Assembly (NCBI GenBank): GCA_963839925.1
Contig: CAWIWV010000001.1
Span: 1,240,001-1,304,000 of the forward strand
From: Bog-756 sp963839925
Lineage (GTDB): Bacteria; Actinomycetota; Acidimicrobiia; Acidimicrobiales; RAAP-2
Direction of reading: 5' to 3'
Length of the DNA stretch: 64,000 nucleotides
Below the pieces are notes generated by a model, which saw nothing but the letters and a program-made list of their open reading frames with translations, had not been told where the DNA came from and searched no databases. Both the position numbers and the translations under genes were made by a program. Position 1 is the stretch's first letter, and each line of letters begins with the position of its first letter. Below, one piece after another: positions 1 through 9,189 of this stretch.

Positions 1-1
1 C

Positions 2-682
2 GACGCGAGCGAAGCCGATCGGCGGCGGGTACAGGAGTCGGCCGTCCGGGCGATGGCCGGGATCCACTCGATCACCCCGGAGGAGCACGACCTCTCCTTC
101 CTGGAGCACTCCACCCAAGGAGCCAGCTCGCTCGAGCGGAGTCTCGCCCACTGGCGCGCCTACCACGAGTGGGTGGTGAAGGACACCCCGTCCCCCCTGT
201 TGGCCGAGTGCTTCGACTGGCTGGCGGACAACCTGCCGGACGACGCGAGTGGCGACGCGCTGTCCTGGGGGGACGGTCGGATCGGCAACATGATGTTCCA
301 GGACAACCAGGTGGTCGCGGTGCTCGACTGGGAGATGGCCTCGGTGGCTCCTCCCGAAGTGGATCTCGGATGGATGTGTTATCTCCACCTGTTCTTTCAG
401 GATCTGGCGACCGACCTCGGAGCGCCTGGCCTCCCCGAGATGTTCCGGCCGGTCGACGTGGCGGCCTCCTACGCGGAGGCGTCAGGCAAGGAGCCCGGCG
501 ACCTCACCTGGCACATCGCCTACGCGGCGATCAGGCACGGGGCGATCATGCGCCGGGTGACCGAACGGTCGATCCACTTCGGCGAGGCGGAGAAGCCCGA
601 CGACATCGACGACCTGATCATGCACCGGGCCACCCTGGTCGGCATGTTGGACGGAAGTTACTGGTCCGGCATCGCGCTCTGA
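2..682 (+). CDS. Aminoglycoside phosphotransferase (APH)-family protein, 5' partial
   Basis: The frame is open from base 2, so the N-terminal half lies outside the window and about 226 residues are visible. The APH/choline-kinase catalytic signature is present as WGDGRIGNMMFQ followed by VAVLDWEMASVAPPEVDLGW, which supplies the catalytic loop Asp/Asn and the metal-binding DxE/DWE element. This arrangement is typical of the phosphotransferases related to the ACAD10/11 kinase domain that are common in actinobacteria and are often wrongly called antibiotic kinases. The true substrate cannot be read from the sequence; a hydroxy-acyl-CoA or another small alcohol is possible. The gene converges with the next one, leaving only 16 bases between stops. 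Confidence 0.85.
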   Translation, partial: DASEADRRRVQESAVRAMAGIHSITPEEHDLSFLEHSTQGASSLERSLAHWRAYHEWVVKDTPSPLLAECFDWLADNLPDDASGDALSWGDGRIGNMMFQDNQVVAVLDWEMASVAPPEVDLGWMCYLHLFFQDLATDLGAPGLPEMFRPVDVAASYAEASGKEPGDLTWHIAYAAIRHGAIMRRVTERSIHFGEAEKPDDIDDLIMHRATLVGMLDGSYWSGIAL

Positions 683-698
683 TGCTGCGTTTGCGCGT

Positions 699-1865
699 CT
701 AAAGGAACGAGGTGTCGCGCTCGAGGCCGAGGTCGGGGTGGGAGCCGGTGACCATCGGCTGACAGTTGCCGTAGCCGACCGCGCCGGTCTGAGGATCGCG
801 CACCACCACGAAGGTGTCCCGCAGTTGGTGGAGCTCACGTGCGACCGAGGGGACCCGGCAGTCCTCGATGCGCTCCCCGTCCACGTGGAGCTCGCCGCGC
901 CACTCCCCGTGATGGTGTCCCTTGTACCCGAAGTAGAGGCCCGCGCCGAGGTGGAAGCCGGTGTCGGTGGGAACCTCGACGCTGAACGAACGGGCCGAAC
1001 CGTCCTCCAAGGTCACCGCGATCTCTCCACCGCGCAGTCTGCGGTTGGAGGGATCGAAGGTCAGACGAGGCCGAATGTCGACCATCTTCTCCACCCGACC
1101 GTCGGCGTGCTCGATCTCCCCGATCACCGTGCGGCGGTGGTGGCCGAAACCCCGCATCTCGATGAGGTGCATGAACAGACCCCATCGGGTTCCGTCCGGG
1201 TCGGTCATCAGCACCGGCGACCAGATCATCTGGAAATCCATGTGGTCGACCGGGTTGAACGGGTCGACGTCGGTGGGTGGGGTGCCAACGTCGTAGCGCA
1301 CCCCCCACGAATGGTCCCGGGTGGACACCCACTCCTCGGGATCGATCTCTTCTCGCCGACCGTCGATCTCGATCCAACCCGACACCGCGGTCCCGATCTG
1401 GTGGTAGCGGACCAGGTCGGCGCTGACCCGGTACCCGAGCGGCGTGCGCTGGTGGGTGCGCTCCTCGGTGGCCGGCGGCACCACCGCCTCGAAGATCCAC
1501 TCGAAGGCGAGTGGCTGGCAGTCGTTCGGATCGAGGGAGAAGCGCACCCGCTTCATCGGTTCGAGGACCTCGTAGCGGATGGGACCGACCGACGACTCGT
1601 CGAAGCCGGGGTACAGCCGGCGACTCCCTCGCACGGTGATCTGCTCGGGTCCGCGGGAGACGCCCGCGTAGGCGTCCAGCACGTTCCGGTTGCTGTACTT
1701 GCCCATGCCGAAGCCGAGCTGAAGGGCGCCGTCGCGGCGCGCCGCCATCGCGCAGACCTTCTCGGTCCACGAGGGGTCGCTGACCCCGACGGTCGCGAAG
1801 GTGTCGGCGATCTGATGGTCGAGCCGCTCGTCTGCAGGTCCGAGCGGACCGATTGGGTTAGCCAT
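699..1865 (-). CDS. DUF7064/CrtC-like (AttH-related) protein
   Basis: A soluble 388-residue protein with no signal peptide or membrane segment. It is rich in beta-strand-like sequence and has the motif RDHSWGVR near residue 184, with WIFEAVVPP and YFGYKGHHHGEW elsewhere. These resemble the lipocalin-like CrtC/AttH/DUF7064 group often found beside APH-type phosphotransferases and SDRs in actinobacteria. CrtC members hydrate carotenoids or bind hydrophobic ligands, but no specific reaction can be assigned here. The gene lies 11 bases downstream of the SDR on the same strand and is probably co-transcribed with it. The family assignment comes from motif memory, not a search. Confidence 0.6.
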   Translation of the reverse strand: MANPIGPLGPADERLDHQIADTFATVGVSDPSWTEKVCAMAARRDGALQLGFGMGKYSNRNVLDAYAGVSRGPEQITVRGSRRLYPGFDESSVGPIRYEVLEPMKRVRFSLDPNDCQPLAFEWIFEAVVPPATEERTHQRTPLGYRVSADLVRYHQIGTAVSGWIEIDGRREEIDPEEWVSTRDHSWGVRYDVGTPPTDVDPFNPVDHMDFQMIWSPVLMTDPDGTRWGLFMHLIEMRGFGHHRRTVIGEIEHADGRVEKMVDIRPRLTFDPSNRRLRGGEIAVTLEDGSARSFSVEVPTDTGFHLGAGLYFGYKGHHHGEWRGELHVDGERIEDCRVPSVARELHQLRDTFVVVRDPQTGAVGYGNCQPMVTGSHPDLGLERDTSFL

Positions 1866-1876
1866 GGGTTGCCTCC

Positions 1877-2686
1877 TCAGACGCCGAGGCTACCCTTGGC
1901 CGCCCGCTCGAAGAGGCGGTAGGGCAGAAGCCTCTTGCCCATGATCCCGATCCGCTCGTCGAACTTGCCGACCGAGACCCGCCGAGGTGGGCGGCGGGAA
2001 CTCAGCACCCGCTGGACCACCCGGGCGACGTCGTCGGGTGGGACGCCGTTGCGCTCGTCCTCGATCATCACACCGACCGCTTTGGCAACCGCGTCGTGGT
2101 AGGGGTCGTCGGCGGGAGGCTCCACGTCGCGCCGGCTGCTGGTGAAGTCGGTCTTGACGTTCCCCGGCTCGACCATGGTCACCTCGATGCCGTAGGGGGC
2201 TACCTCGTAGGCAAGCGATTCGCCGTAGCCCTCCATCGCGAACTTGCTGGCGCTGTAGAACGACTGGAACGGGATGCCGATGATCCCGCCGAGCGAGCTG
2301 ATCAGGACGATCCGTCCGGAACCCTGGCGCCGCATGGCCGGAAGCGCGTGTTGCACCAACCGGACTGCTCCCCAGAAGTTGGTCTCCATCTGTTCCTTTG
2401 CCGCGTCGATCGGGGTGTGTTCGGCCGCCCCCGCGAGCCCCCAACCCGCGGACGCCACCACGCCGTCGAGGCGGCCCTTCTCCGACAGCACCCGCTCGAC
2501 CCCCGACGCGACCGACGCGTCGTCGTCGACGTCCATCACCAGCGACGACCACCCGCGATCGGCGACAGTCCTGCGTGCGGCCCCGAACACCGACCATCGG
2601 GCTCCGTGCAGACGGTCGGCACAGGCCAACCCGATACCGGCCGAGGCCCCGGTCACCAGGATCACTCCACCCGTCGGTTCGTCCAT
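1877..2686 (-). CDS. Short-chain dehydrogenase/reductase
   Basis: A classical SDR of 269 residues. The Rossmann motif TGASAGIG sits at residues 12-19, the catalytic Ser is in LISSLGG, and the Tyr-Lys pair is in YSASKFAMEGY. The post-active-site PGNVKTDF motif is also present. Substrate is unknown; the pattern fits an NAD(P)-dependent oxidoreductase acting on a hydroxyl or ketone. The open frame runs far upstream through trpC antisense, so I placed the start at the ATG after GAGGAGGAACAG, a strong ribosome binding site. It is the first gene of a minus-strand pair with the DUF7064-like gene and diverges from trpC across a 118-base gap. Confidence 0.85.
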   Translation of the reverse strand: MDEPTGGVILVTGASAGIGLACADRLHGARWSVFGAARRTVADRGWSSLVMDVDDDASVASGVERVLSEKGRLDGVVASAGWGLAGAAEHTPIDAAKEQMETNFWGAVRLVQHALPAMRRQGSGRIVLISSLGGIIGIPFQSFYSASKFAMEGYGESLAYEVAPYGIEVTMVEPGNVKTDFTSSRRDVEPPADDPYHDAVAKAVGVMIEDERNGVPPDDVARVVQRVLSSRRPPRRVSVGKFDERIGIMGKRLLPYRLFERAAKGSLGV

Positions 2687-2789
2687 CTGTTCCTCCTCGC
2701 CCGGTTCGCTCGTCACCGGACCAGCATGGCCCACCCCGCCCCCCGCAGGTCGAAGGAGGACGGAGCACCGTCGCTCGGAAGGACGCCGG

Positions 2790-2804
2790 TAGGCTGAGAC
2801 GGTC
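2790..2804 (+). promoter_or_regulatory. Leaderless -10 element of the trpCFBA operon
   Basis: TAGGCT at 2790-2795 is followed by exactly nine bases and then the ATG of trpC, with no Shine-Dalgarno sequence between. The layout matches the TANNNT-N(6-9)-ATG pattern of leaderless actinobacterial transcripts. No convincing -35 box, attenuator or T-box is visible upstream. Confidence 0.45.
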
Positions 2805-3596
2805 ATGCCGGCGTATCTCGATCCCATTCTCGCTGCCCATCGGGCGCGGGCGGCCATAGACGATCGCGACCTCGACGCCGAGGTCGAGCGGGCGAAATCG
2901 GCGCCATCGCCCCGGCCCTTCTTGGGCGCGATCGAGGAAGGGGCGAGCCGAGACGGCATCGCGGTGATCTCGGAGATCAAACGCCGCTCGCCGTCGAAGG
3001 GCGACCTCGATCTCGCCCTCGACCCGGTTGCTACCGCAAAGGAGTACGAGGCAGGAGGCGCCGCGTGCCTCTCGGTCCTCACCGACGAGGAGTTCTTCGG
3101 CGGCAGTGCAGCGGATCTCGAGCTGGCGCGGTCGAGTTGCGGACTTCCGGTCCTGCGCAAGGATTTCACGGTCGCTGCCCTCGACGTGTGCGATGCCCGC
3201 AGCATGGGCGCCGACGCCGTGCTGTTGATCGTGGCCGCGCTGACCGACCCGGAGCTGACTTCGTTTCTCGAGCTGGCCGAGCGCCTGTCTCTCGCCGCCC
3301 TGGTCGAGGTCCACGACGAGCCCGAGTTGCGACGCGCACTCCGAGCCGGATCCCGCCTGATCGGAGTCAATCAGCGCGACCTTCGTACCTTCGAGGTGGA
3401 CCGTGAACGCGCGATCGCCCTCGGCGGGCTGATCCCCTCCGACGTGGTCGCCGTGGCCGAGTCGGGGATCCGCGATGCCGCCGACGTCGCAGTCCTTGCC
3501 GCCGCCGGATATCGGGCGGTGCTGGTCGGTGAGACGCTGGTCCGTTCCGGCGACCGGCGGGCGACTGTTGCCGAGCTGATCGGGCCGAGTCGGTGA
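2805..3596 (+). CDS. trpC: Indole-3-glycerol phosphate synthase
   Basis: Converts carboxyphenylamino-deoxyribulose phosphate to indole-3-glycerol phosphate in tryptophan synthesis. At 263 residues it has the normal length of a monofunctional TrpC. Motifs include EIKRRSPSKG with the substrate-binding Lys, LSVLTDEEFFGGS, VLRKDFTV with the catalytic Lys, LLIVAALTD, LVEVHDEPEL, IGVNQRDLRTFEVD and AESGIRDAADV. It is first in a trpC-F-B-A block; trpE, trpG and trpD are not in the window. The stop codon overlaps the GTG start of trpF, which implies translational coupling. Confidence 0.97.
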   Translation: MPAYLDPILAAHRARAAIDDRDLDAEVERAKSAPSPRPFLGAIEEGASRDGIAVISEIKRRSPSKGDLDLALDPVATAKEYEAGGAACLSVLTDEEFFGGSAADLELARSSCGLPVLRKDFTVAALDVCDARSMGADAVLLIVAALTDPELTSFLELAERLSLAALVEVHDEPELRRALRAGSRLIGVNQRDLRTFEVDRERAIALGGLIPSDVVAVAESGIRDAADVAVLAAAGYRAVLVGETLVRSGDRRATVAELIGPSR

Positions 3597-4288
3597 TCCG
3601 CCTTCCGGCTGATCCGCCCCAGGGCATCTTCGTGAAGATCTGCGGCGTGACCACCGAGGTCGACGCGCTGCTCGCCGTCGGGATGGGAGCGTCCGCGGTC
3701 GGTTTCGTGTTCGCCCCGTCGCCCCGTCAGATGGCGCCCGCCGCGGTCGCCGACATCGTCAAGCGCATCCCCCACGAGACGATGACCGTCGGGGTCTTCC
3801 GCGACGAAGCTCCTTCCCGGGTGGTCGAGATCGCCAACCAGGTCGGGCTGCGAGCAGTCCAGCTCCACGGGATGGAGTCCGCCGAGGCAACCCGGTGGAT
3901 CGCAGAACGGGTCGGTCTCACCATCAAGGCGTTTCCCGCCGGTCATCGACGGATCGACCACTTCGGCGAGTACGGGGCGCAACTGCTCATGATCGACGGC
4001 GCAAACCCCGGATCCGGCGAGCTGTTCGACTGGCGCCTCGCCGAAGGGGTGATCGATCCGGGACGGTTGATCGTGTCGGGCGGACTCCGGCCGGAGAACG
4101 TCGCCGCGGCGATCGTCCACCTGCAGCCGTGGGGAGTCGACGTCTGCAGCGGCGTCGAGGCATCACCGGGGGTGAAGGACCCGCGGAAGCTGCGAGAGTT
4201 CATAGCGGCCGCGCACGAGGCGGCGCGCACGGCGGTGCGAGACCCGGGCGAGGCGCCACACGAGTTGTTCGATTGGCAGACCGAGTAG
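3593..4288 (+). CDS. trpF: Phosphoribosylanthranilate isomerase
   Basis: Catalyses the Amadori rearrangement of phosphoribosylanthranilate, the step before TrpC. The 231-residue TIM barrel shows FVKICGVTTEVDAL with the catalytic Cys, GFVFAPSPRQ, VQLHGMESAE, the acid-loop Asp in MIDGANPGSGELFDW, VSGGLRPENV and VDVCSGVEASPGVKD. It starts at GTG inside the trpC stop (GTGA) and ends in TAGTG, overlapping the GTG start of trpB. A separate trpF gene also argues that the organism is not using a PriA-only arrangement. Confidence 0.96.
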   Translation: MIRLPADPPQGIFVKICGVTTEVDALLAVGMGASAVGFVFAPSPRQMAPAAVADIVKRIPHETMTVGVFRDEAPSRVVEIANQVGLRAVQLHGMESAEATRWIAERVGLTIKAFPAGHRRIDHFGEYGAQLLMIDGANPGSGELFDWRLAEGVIDPGRLIVSGGLRPENVAAAIVHLQPWGVDVCSGVEASPGVKDPRKLREFIAAAHEAARTAVRDPGEAPHELFDWQTE

Positions 4289-5484
4289 TGACGCCCAAGG
4301 TCGACGGGGTCATGGGAGATCCCGGGCCGGAGGGATGGTTCGGCAACTTCGGGGGCCGATTCGTGCCCGAGTCCCTGGTGCCCGCCTGCCTGGAACTCGA
4401 GCGCGCCTTCCGGTCCGCCTGGGTCGACCCGTCCTTTCGTGCGGAGTTCGACCAGATCCTGGCCCGCTATGGGGGACGCCCGACCCCGGTCACCGTCTGT
4501 CGTCGGCTCTCCGACGAGCTCGGGGTCCGGGTCCTCTTGAAGCGGGAGGACTTGGCTCACACCGGGTCCCACAAGCTCAACAACGTCGTCGGCCAAGCCC
4601 TCCTCGCACAAAGGATGGGCAAGGCACGACTGATCGCCGAAACCGGCGCCGGCCAACACGGCGTCGCGACCGCCACCGCGGCCGCGCTGTTCGGCATGGA
4701 GTGTGTGGTCTACATGGGCGAGGTGGACATTCACCGACAAGAGCTCAACGTGTTCCGGATGGAGCTGCTCGGCGCCGAGGTGCGGCCGGTGTCGAGCGGG
4801 GCGAGGACCCTCAAGGACGCGGTCAACGAGGCATTGCGCGACTGGGTGGCGACGGTCGCCGAGACCCACTACTGCCTGGGCTCGGTGATGGGCCCCCATC
4901 CCTATCCCTGGATGGTGCGCGAACTCCAACGGGTGGTCGGAGACGAGGCGCGTGATCAGTGCCGGACCCTCCTCGATGGCGCCGACCCCGACGTGGTGGT
5001 GGCGTGTGCCGGCGGAGGATCCAATGCTGCGGGGATCTTTGCCGGATTCGCCGACGTCTCCCGAACCGCGCTGGTCGCGGTCGAAGCAGCAGGAGGAGCG
5101 GCGATGACCACCGGCATCCCTGGGGTCCTCCACGGGATGAAGAGCGCGCTCATGCAGGACGAAGCGGGCCAGATCCTCGAAGCACACTCGATCTCCGCCG
5201 GACTCGACTACCCGGGGATCGGGCCCGAACACGCACATCTCGCCGAGATCGGCCGGGCCCGTTACGAGACGGCGGACGACGCCTCGGTCCTCGATGCGTT
5301 CCAACGCCTGGCCCGGAACGAGGGAATCATTCCCGCGTTGGAGTCGGCCCACGCGGTCGCTTGGGTGATCGCGAACGCCGGCACCTCCTCGCTGCCGACC
5401 GGTTCGACCGTCTTGGTCAACCTGTCCGGTCGGGGAGACAAAGACGTGGCCCAGGTGCGCGACGTGCTGCGCGCCCGAACATGA
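4288..5484 (+). CDS. trpB: Tryptophan synthase beta subunit
   Basis: The PLP-dependent subunit that joins indole to serine. The start of the family is clear at GWFGNFGGRFVPESL, and the PLP lysine is in HTGSHKLNN near residue 96. ETGAGQHGVATATAAALFGMECVVYMGE, LGSVMGPHPYPWMVRELQ, the glycine-rich phosphate site CAGGGSNAAGIF and EGIIPALESAHAVAW all match. GTG 4288 overlaps the trpF stop and gives 398 residues; ATG 4312 is an alternative eight codons in. The stop overlaps the ATG of trpA (ATGA), as expected for subunits of an alpha2-beta2 complex. Confidence 0.97.
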   Translation: MTPKVDGVMGDPGPEGWFGNFGGRFVPESLVPACLELERAFRSAWVDPSFRAEFDQILARYGGRPTPVTVCRRLSDELGVRVLLKREDLAHTGSHKLNNVVGQALLAQRMGKARLIAETGAGQHGVATATAAALFGMECVVYMGEVDIHRQELNVFRMELLGAEVRPVSSGARTLKDAVNEALRDWVATVAETHYCLGSVMGPHPYPWMVRELQRVVGDEARDQCRTLLDGADPDVVVACAGGGSNAAGIFAGFADVSRTALVAVEAAGGAAMTTGIPGVLHGMKSALMQDEAGQILEAHSISAGLDYPGIGPEHAHLAEIGRARYETADDASVLDAFQRLARNEGIIPALESAHAVAWVIANAGTSSLPTGSTVLVNLSGRGDKDVAQVRDVLRART

Positions 5485-6266
5485 GCACCTCGGGCCGGCT
5501 CGAATCGACGCTCCTCGATCGCCGGGCGGCGGGGCGCAAGCTGTTGATCCCATACGTGACCGGCGGCATGGACGACGAGTGGTTGCTCACCGTCGAGGCG
5601 CTCGCGGATGCGGGTGCGGATGCCATCGAGATCGGGATTCCCTTTTCCGATCCGATGATCGACGGGCCGGTGATCCAGGAGGCGTCACTTCGGGCGTTGG
5701 AACGTGGATCCACACCTGACGGCATCCTCGCCGACCTGAGCCGGATCGAAGTGGGGGTTCCGCTGGTCGTGATGACCTACTACAACCTCATCTACCGGGC
5801 CGGCCACACCCGCATCGCCGGGATGATGGCCGAGTCGGGCGTCTCCGGTGCGATCATCCCCGATCTCGCGCTCGAGGAGATCGGTCCCTGGGCAGAGGCG
5901 GCCGATGCGGCTGAGGTGGCCACGGTCCTGTTGGTGGCCCCGTCAACCCCTCCCGATCGGATCGACGCGATCTGTCGGCGCTCGCGTGGATTCGTTTACG
6001 CGGTCGGACGGATGGGCGTGACCGGCGAGCAGCAGACGTTGGCCACTTCGGCCCGTGAGGTAGCGGTCCGAACCACGGAATCGACAAGCCTCCCGGTCTG
6101 CGTGGGGATCGGAGTGTCGACCCCCGAGCAGGCCGCGACCGTATGCGAGGTGGCCGACGGGGTGGTCGTGGGATCGGCGTTGGTGCGCCGGCTTCTCGAG
6201 GGCGGAGGGCCCGAGGAGGCGGTCGCCTTCGTCGGCTCGTTGCGGCGGGCCATCGACGGAGGGTGA
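5481..6266 (+). CDS. trpA: Tryptophan synthase alpha subunit
   Basis: Cleaves indole-3-glycerol phosphate to indole, which is channelled to TrpB. The 261-residue barrel contains LIPYVTGG, the catalytic Glu in AIEIGIPFSDPMIDGPVIQEAS, the catalytic Asp in AIIPDLALEE, RGFVYAVGRMGVTGEQ, VGIGVSTPEQA and DGVVVGSALV. Its ATG lies within the trpB stop. It converges with the UbiB-type kinase with only seven bases between stops, and no terminator hairpin fits in that space. Confidence 0.96.
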   Translation: MSTSGRLESTLLDRRAAGRKLLIPYVTGGMDDEWLLTVEALADAGADAIEIGIPFSDPMIDGPVIQEASLRALERGSTPDGILADLSRIEVGVPLVVMTYYNLIYRAGHTRIAGMMAESGVSGAIIPDLALEEIGPWAEAADAAEVATVLLVAPSTPPDRIDAICRRSRGFVYAVGRMGVTGEQQTLATSAREVAVRTTESTSLPVCVGIGVSTPEQAATVCEVADGVVVGSALVRRLLEGGGPEEAVAFVGSLRRAIDGG

Positions 6267-6273
6267 CCCGCGA

Positions 6274-7947
6274 TCAGGGGCGTTCGGGGCGGACCAGCCG
6301 GTAGAGCGCTCGTGCAAGGGATCGGCGGTCACGCCGGTCTTCGCGGTGTTCGAGCCGGCGCCGGATGAGCTCTCGACGTTCCTGTAGATCGCGGAAGGTG
6401 ATGGCGTCGGTCTCCTCGGTGAAGCCCATCGCCGCCCGGTAGCCGTCGAGGTCGACCGGGCTCTCCAGCAGCTCGACACCGATGTCGCGGGCGATCTGGT
6501 CGCCGTGGTGCTCGGTGAAGTAGGTGACGACGGCAAGGATCTCGCCCAGGATGTCGACGTCGGGCGCCAGGGTGGCCATCGAGCCGTTGAGGAAGAGGAT
6601 GTCCTTGACGAAGAGCATCAGCTCCTTCGGCAGCCGGGCTCCGTAGCCGAGGAGGGCCTTGGTCACTTCGCGCAGCTCGTTCACCATCTCCTCGGCGGTG
6701 AGAGTGGCTGGGTCGAGCGCAGGGCGATCGAGTCCGAGGTCGCGGATGACCGCATGCACGTCGCAGTCGGCGGGGAGCGCGCCCAGGTCTCGGAGGGCCT
6801 CCACCTGGACCACCAGATTGTTGGCGGTGGCTCCCATCTGCAGGCGGAGGAAGGCGAGCCGCTTCCGTTCGTCCAGCCGGCCAGTGATCCCGAAGTCGAG
6901 CAGGGCCACCGTACCGTCGTCCCGGACCATCAAGTTGCCGCCGTGCAGGTCGCCATGGAAGACCCCGTGGAGCAGCGCGCCTTCGAGGAAGGCGATGAGG
7001 CTCGATCGCAGGACCGCCGCCGTGTCGATGCCCGCTGCCCGCATCCCCTCCGCGTTGCCCCAGGCGAAGCCGCGCATCTGCTCCATCACCAAGACCCGCC
7101 TGGTCACCAACGAAGGATGTGGCCTCGGCACGACGATGAAGCGTTGGTCGGTGCGCGCGAACACCGCGGCGATGTCGAGCATGTTCTGGGCCTCGAGCCG
7201 GAAGTCGAGCTCTTCGACGATGGTCTCCGCGAACAGCTCGACCAGAGCGGGTGGGTTGGTGAGGGCGGTGATGGGGATGCGGCCGACCAACTGGGGGGCG
7301 ATCCATGACATCGCCGCGATGTCGAGCCGGACCAGCGAAGCCACCTTGCTCCGCTGCACCTTGACGACGACCCGTTCACCCGTTCGGAGTGTCGCCGCGT
7401 GCACCTGGGCGATGGAGGCCGATGCGATCGGCTCGCGGTCGAAGGAGACGAACAGGTCGGCGAGCGGCCGGCCGAGGTCCTCTTCGATGGTACGACGGAC
7501 AACAGCGAACGGTTCGGGCGGAACCCGATCCCGCAGGAGGCGGAACTCCTCGACCAGCTCCTCCGGAAAGATGCCCTCGCCCGACGAGATGATCTGCCCC
7601 AACTTGATGTAGGTCGGCCCCAGGCGTTCGAACGCGGGACGCAAGCGACGTGACAGGCCGGCTCGCGAGGCGGGTGTGCCTCTGTCCCTGCGGGCCCAGC
7701 CGAGCAGCGCTGAACCGAGACGCATCCCGACGACGGCCACCCTGGTCACCGACGGGACCCGCTCCGGGGCGATGAGCCGCCGTGCGAGCGCCGCAGCGTC
7801 TTGGCGCAGGCGGTCGATGTCCCCTCCGGTCTCGACCGGGAAGCGCCATCGCATCGACGCGGGGTCCACGGTCCAGGGTCCACCTGGGCTGAACGCGCCG
7901 ATGGACAGATCGGTAGGTCCGGCCTCTGCCGGCGAATGCTCGGTCAC
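6274..7947 (-). CDS. ABC1/AarF/UbiB-family atypical kinase
   Basis: A 557-residue UbiB-type protein-kinase-like ATPase. Diagnostic features are the KxGQ motif in LGPTYIKLGQIISS, the Ala-rich nucleotide loop in SASIAQVHAA, VVVKVQR with the invariant Lys, the catalytic loop FHGDLHGGNLMV and the metal-binding LDFGITGRLDE. Known members support quinone or lipid metabolism and act as membrane-associated ATPases rather than ordinary protein kinases. No C-terminal membrane hairpin is obvious here. It starts at GTG and lies downstream of fabF in the same direction with a 45-base gap, so it may be read from the fab cluster. Substrate unknown. Confidence 0.88.
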   Translation of the reverse strand: MTEHSPAEAGPTDLSIGAFSPGGPWTVDPASMRWRFPVETGGDIDRLRQDAAALARRLIAPERVPSVTRVAVVGMRLGSALLGWARRDRGTPASRAGLSRRLRPAFERLGPTYIKLGQIISSGEGIFPEELVEEFRLLRDRVPPEPFAVVRRTIEEDLGRPLADLFVSFDREPIASASIAQVHAATLRTGERVVVKVQRSKVASLVRLDIAAMSWIAPQLVGRIPITALTNPPALVELFAETIVEELDFRLEAQNMLDIAAVFARTDQRFIVVPRPHPSLVTRRVLVMEQMRGFAWGNAEGMRAAGIDTAAVLRSSLIAFLEGALLHGVFHGDLHGGNLMVRDDGTVALLDFGITGRLDERKRLAFLRLQMGATANNLVVQVEALRDLGALPADCDVHAVIRDLGLDRPALDPATLTAEEMVNELREVTKALLGYGARLPKELMLFVKDILFLNGSMATLAPDVDILGEILAVVTYFTEHHGDQIARDIGVELLESPVDLDGYRAAMGFTEETDAITFRDLQERRELIRRRLEHREDRRDRRSLARALYRLVRPERP

Positions 7948-7992
7948 AGGTGCCCCGTTGTCGACTTCGTACCCCTCGTTGGATGGACCGGC

Positions 7993-9189
7993 TCAGGCAG
8001 GCGCGATCACCAGGCAGCCGTTGTGACCTCCGAAGCCGAACGAGTTGGAAAGCACGGGCGCGGGGCCCCACGGACGGGCCTCACCCGCCACGATATCGAG
8101 GTGGATGTCCGGATCGGGCTGCTCATAGCCGGAGGTGGGTGGGATGAGCGTGTGGTGCATGCTCAACACCACGGCCACCGCCTCGATGGCGCCTCCCGCT
8201 CCCAGCCCGTGTCCGGTGATCCCCTTGGTCGAGGTGACCGGCGGGGGAGTCGTTCCGAACACCTTGGTGATGGCGTCCGCCTCGGCCAGGTCGTTGAGCG
8301 GCGTGGAGGTGCCGTGCGCGTTGATGTGGCCGATCTGGTCGGTGGTGAGGCCGGCATCCTCCATGGCGAGGCTCATGCAGGCAGCGGCGCCCGATCCACC
8401 CGGGATCGGCGCGGTGATGTGGTGGGCGTCTGCTGTGCTCGCCGAGCCGGCCAGTTCGCCGTAGATGCGGGCACCTCGAGCCACCGCGTGGTCCCAGGCC
8501 TCGAGGACCAGGGCGCCGGCGCCTTCGGTGATCACGAAGCCGTCACGACGGACGTCGAACGGGCGCGAGATACCCGACGTGGACATGGCGGTCATGTTGG
8601 TGAAGGCGGCCAGGCCCACTCCGGTCATCCCGGCTTCGGCGGCGCCACCGATCGCGACGTCGCAACGACCGGATGCGACCAGCCGGGCCGCATGGCCGAT
8701 GCTGTGGGCTCCTGCCGCGCAGGCGGTGGTGATCGTCTCCGACGGACCGTGCCAGCCGAATCGGATGGAGACGGTGGCAGCCCCCGCGTTGGACATCATC
8801 ATCGGGACGAGTCGGGGTGACACCCGTCGGGCGCCTTTCTCGCCGAAGACGAGGATCTGGGTCTCGAGCGTCTCCAGCCCTCCGACCCCGGTTCCCATGA
8901 TGACCCCCGATCGCCCCGGATCGGCCTCGATCTGGCCGGCGTCTGCGAGCGCCATCTCGGAGGCGGCGACCGCGAACTGGGCGAACCGGTCGAGTTGGCG
9001 GGCCTCCTTCGACGAGACCCACTGCTCGGGGTCGAAATCCGGCACCCGTCGTTCCTCGGTCGGTGCCGGTCCGTTGAGGCCCGTCCAGAGCGCGTCGGTT
9101 CCGATGCCGCAGCACGACACCACCCCGAGCCCGGTGATGGCGACCCTCCGACCGGCCACCGGACCACCGGGGCCGACGCCGAGCAGCAT
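7993..9189 (-). CDS. fabF: Beta-ketoacyl-ACP synthase II
   Basis: A condensing enzyme of type II fatty-acid synthesis, 398 residues. The nucleophile Cys is in TITTACAAGAHSIGHA, and the two catalytic histidines are in INAHGTSTPLND and STKGITGHGLGAGGAIEA. NSFGFGGHNGCLV closes the protein. The open frame extends 68 codons upstream through the acyl-carrier gene, but the ATG at 9189 overlaps the acpP stop (TGATG) and places VAITGLGVVSCCG near the N-terminus as the family requires. It is the last gene of the fabD-fabG-acpP-fabF block. Confidence 0.95.
   Translation of the reverse strand: MLLGVGPGGPVAGRRVAITGLGVVSCCGIGTDALWTGLNGPAPTEERRVPDFDPEQWVSSKEARQLDRFAQFAVAASEMALADAGQIEADPGRSGVIMGTGVGGLETLETQILVFGEKGARRVSPRLVPMMMSNAGAATVSIRFGWHGPSETITTACAAGAHSIGHAARLVASGRCDVAIGGAAEAGMTGVGLAAFTNMTAMSTSGISRPFDVRRDGFVITEGAGALVLEAWDHAVARGARIYGELAGSASTADAHHITAPIPGGSGAAACMSLAMEDAGLTTDQIGHINAHGTSTPLNDLAEADAITKVFGTTPPPVTSTKGITGHGLGAGGAIEAVAVVLSMHHTLIPPTSGYEQPDPDIHLDIVAGEARPWGPAPVLSNSFGFGGHNGCLVIAPA

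Noticed and set aside
738..1922. 394-codon plus-strand frame
   Set aside because: It is the antisense shadow of the DUF7064-like gene and has no domain.
2687..2804. Tryptophan attenuator or T-box before trpC
   Set aside because: The gap is short, with no Trp-rich leader peptide or terminator/antiterminator pair, and the start looks leaderless.
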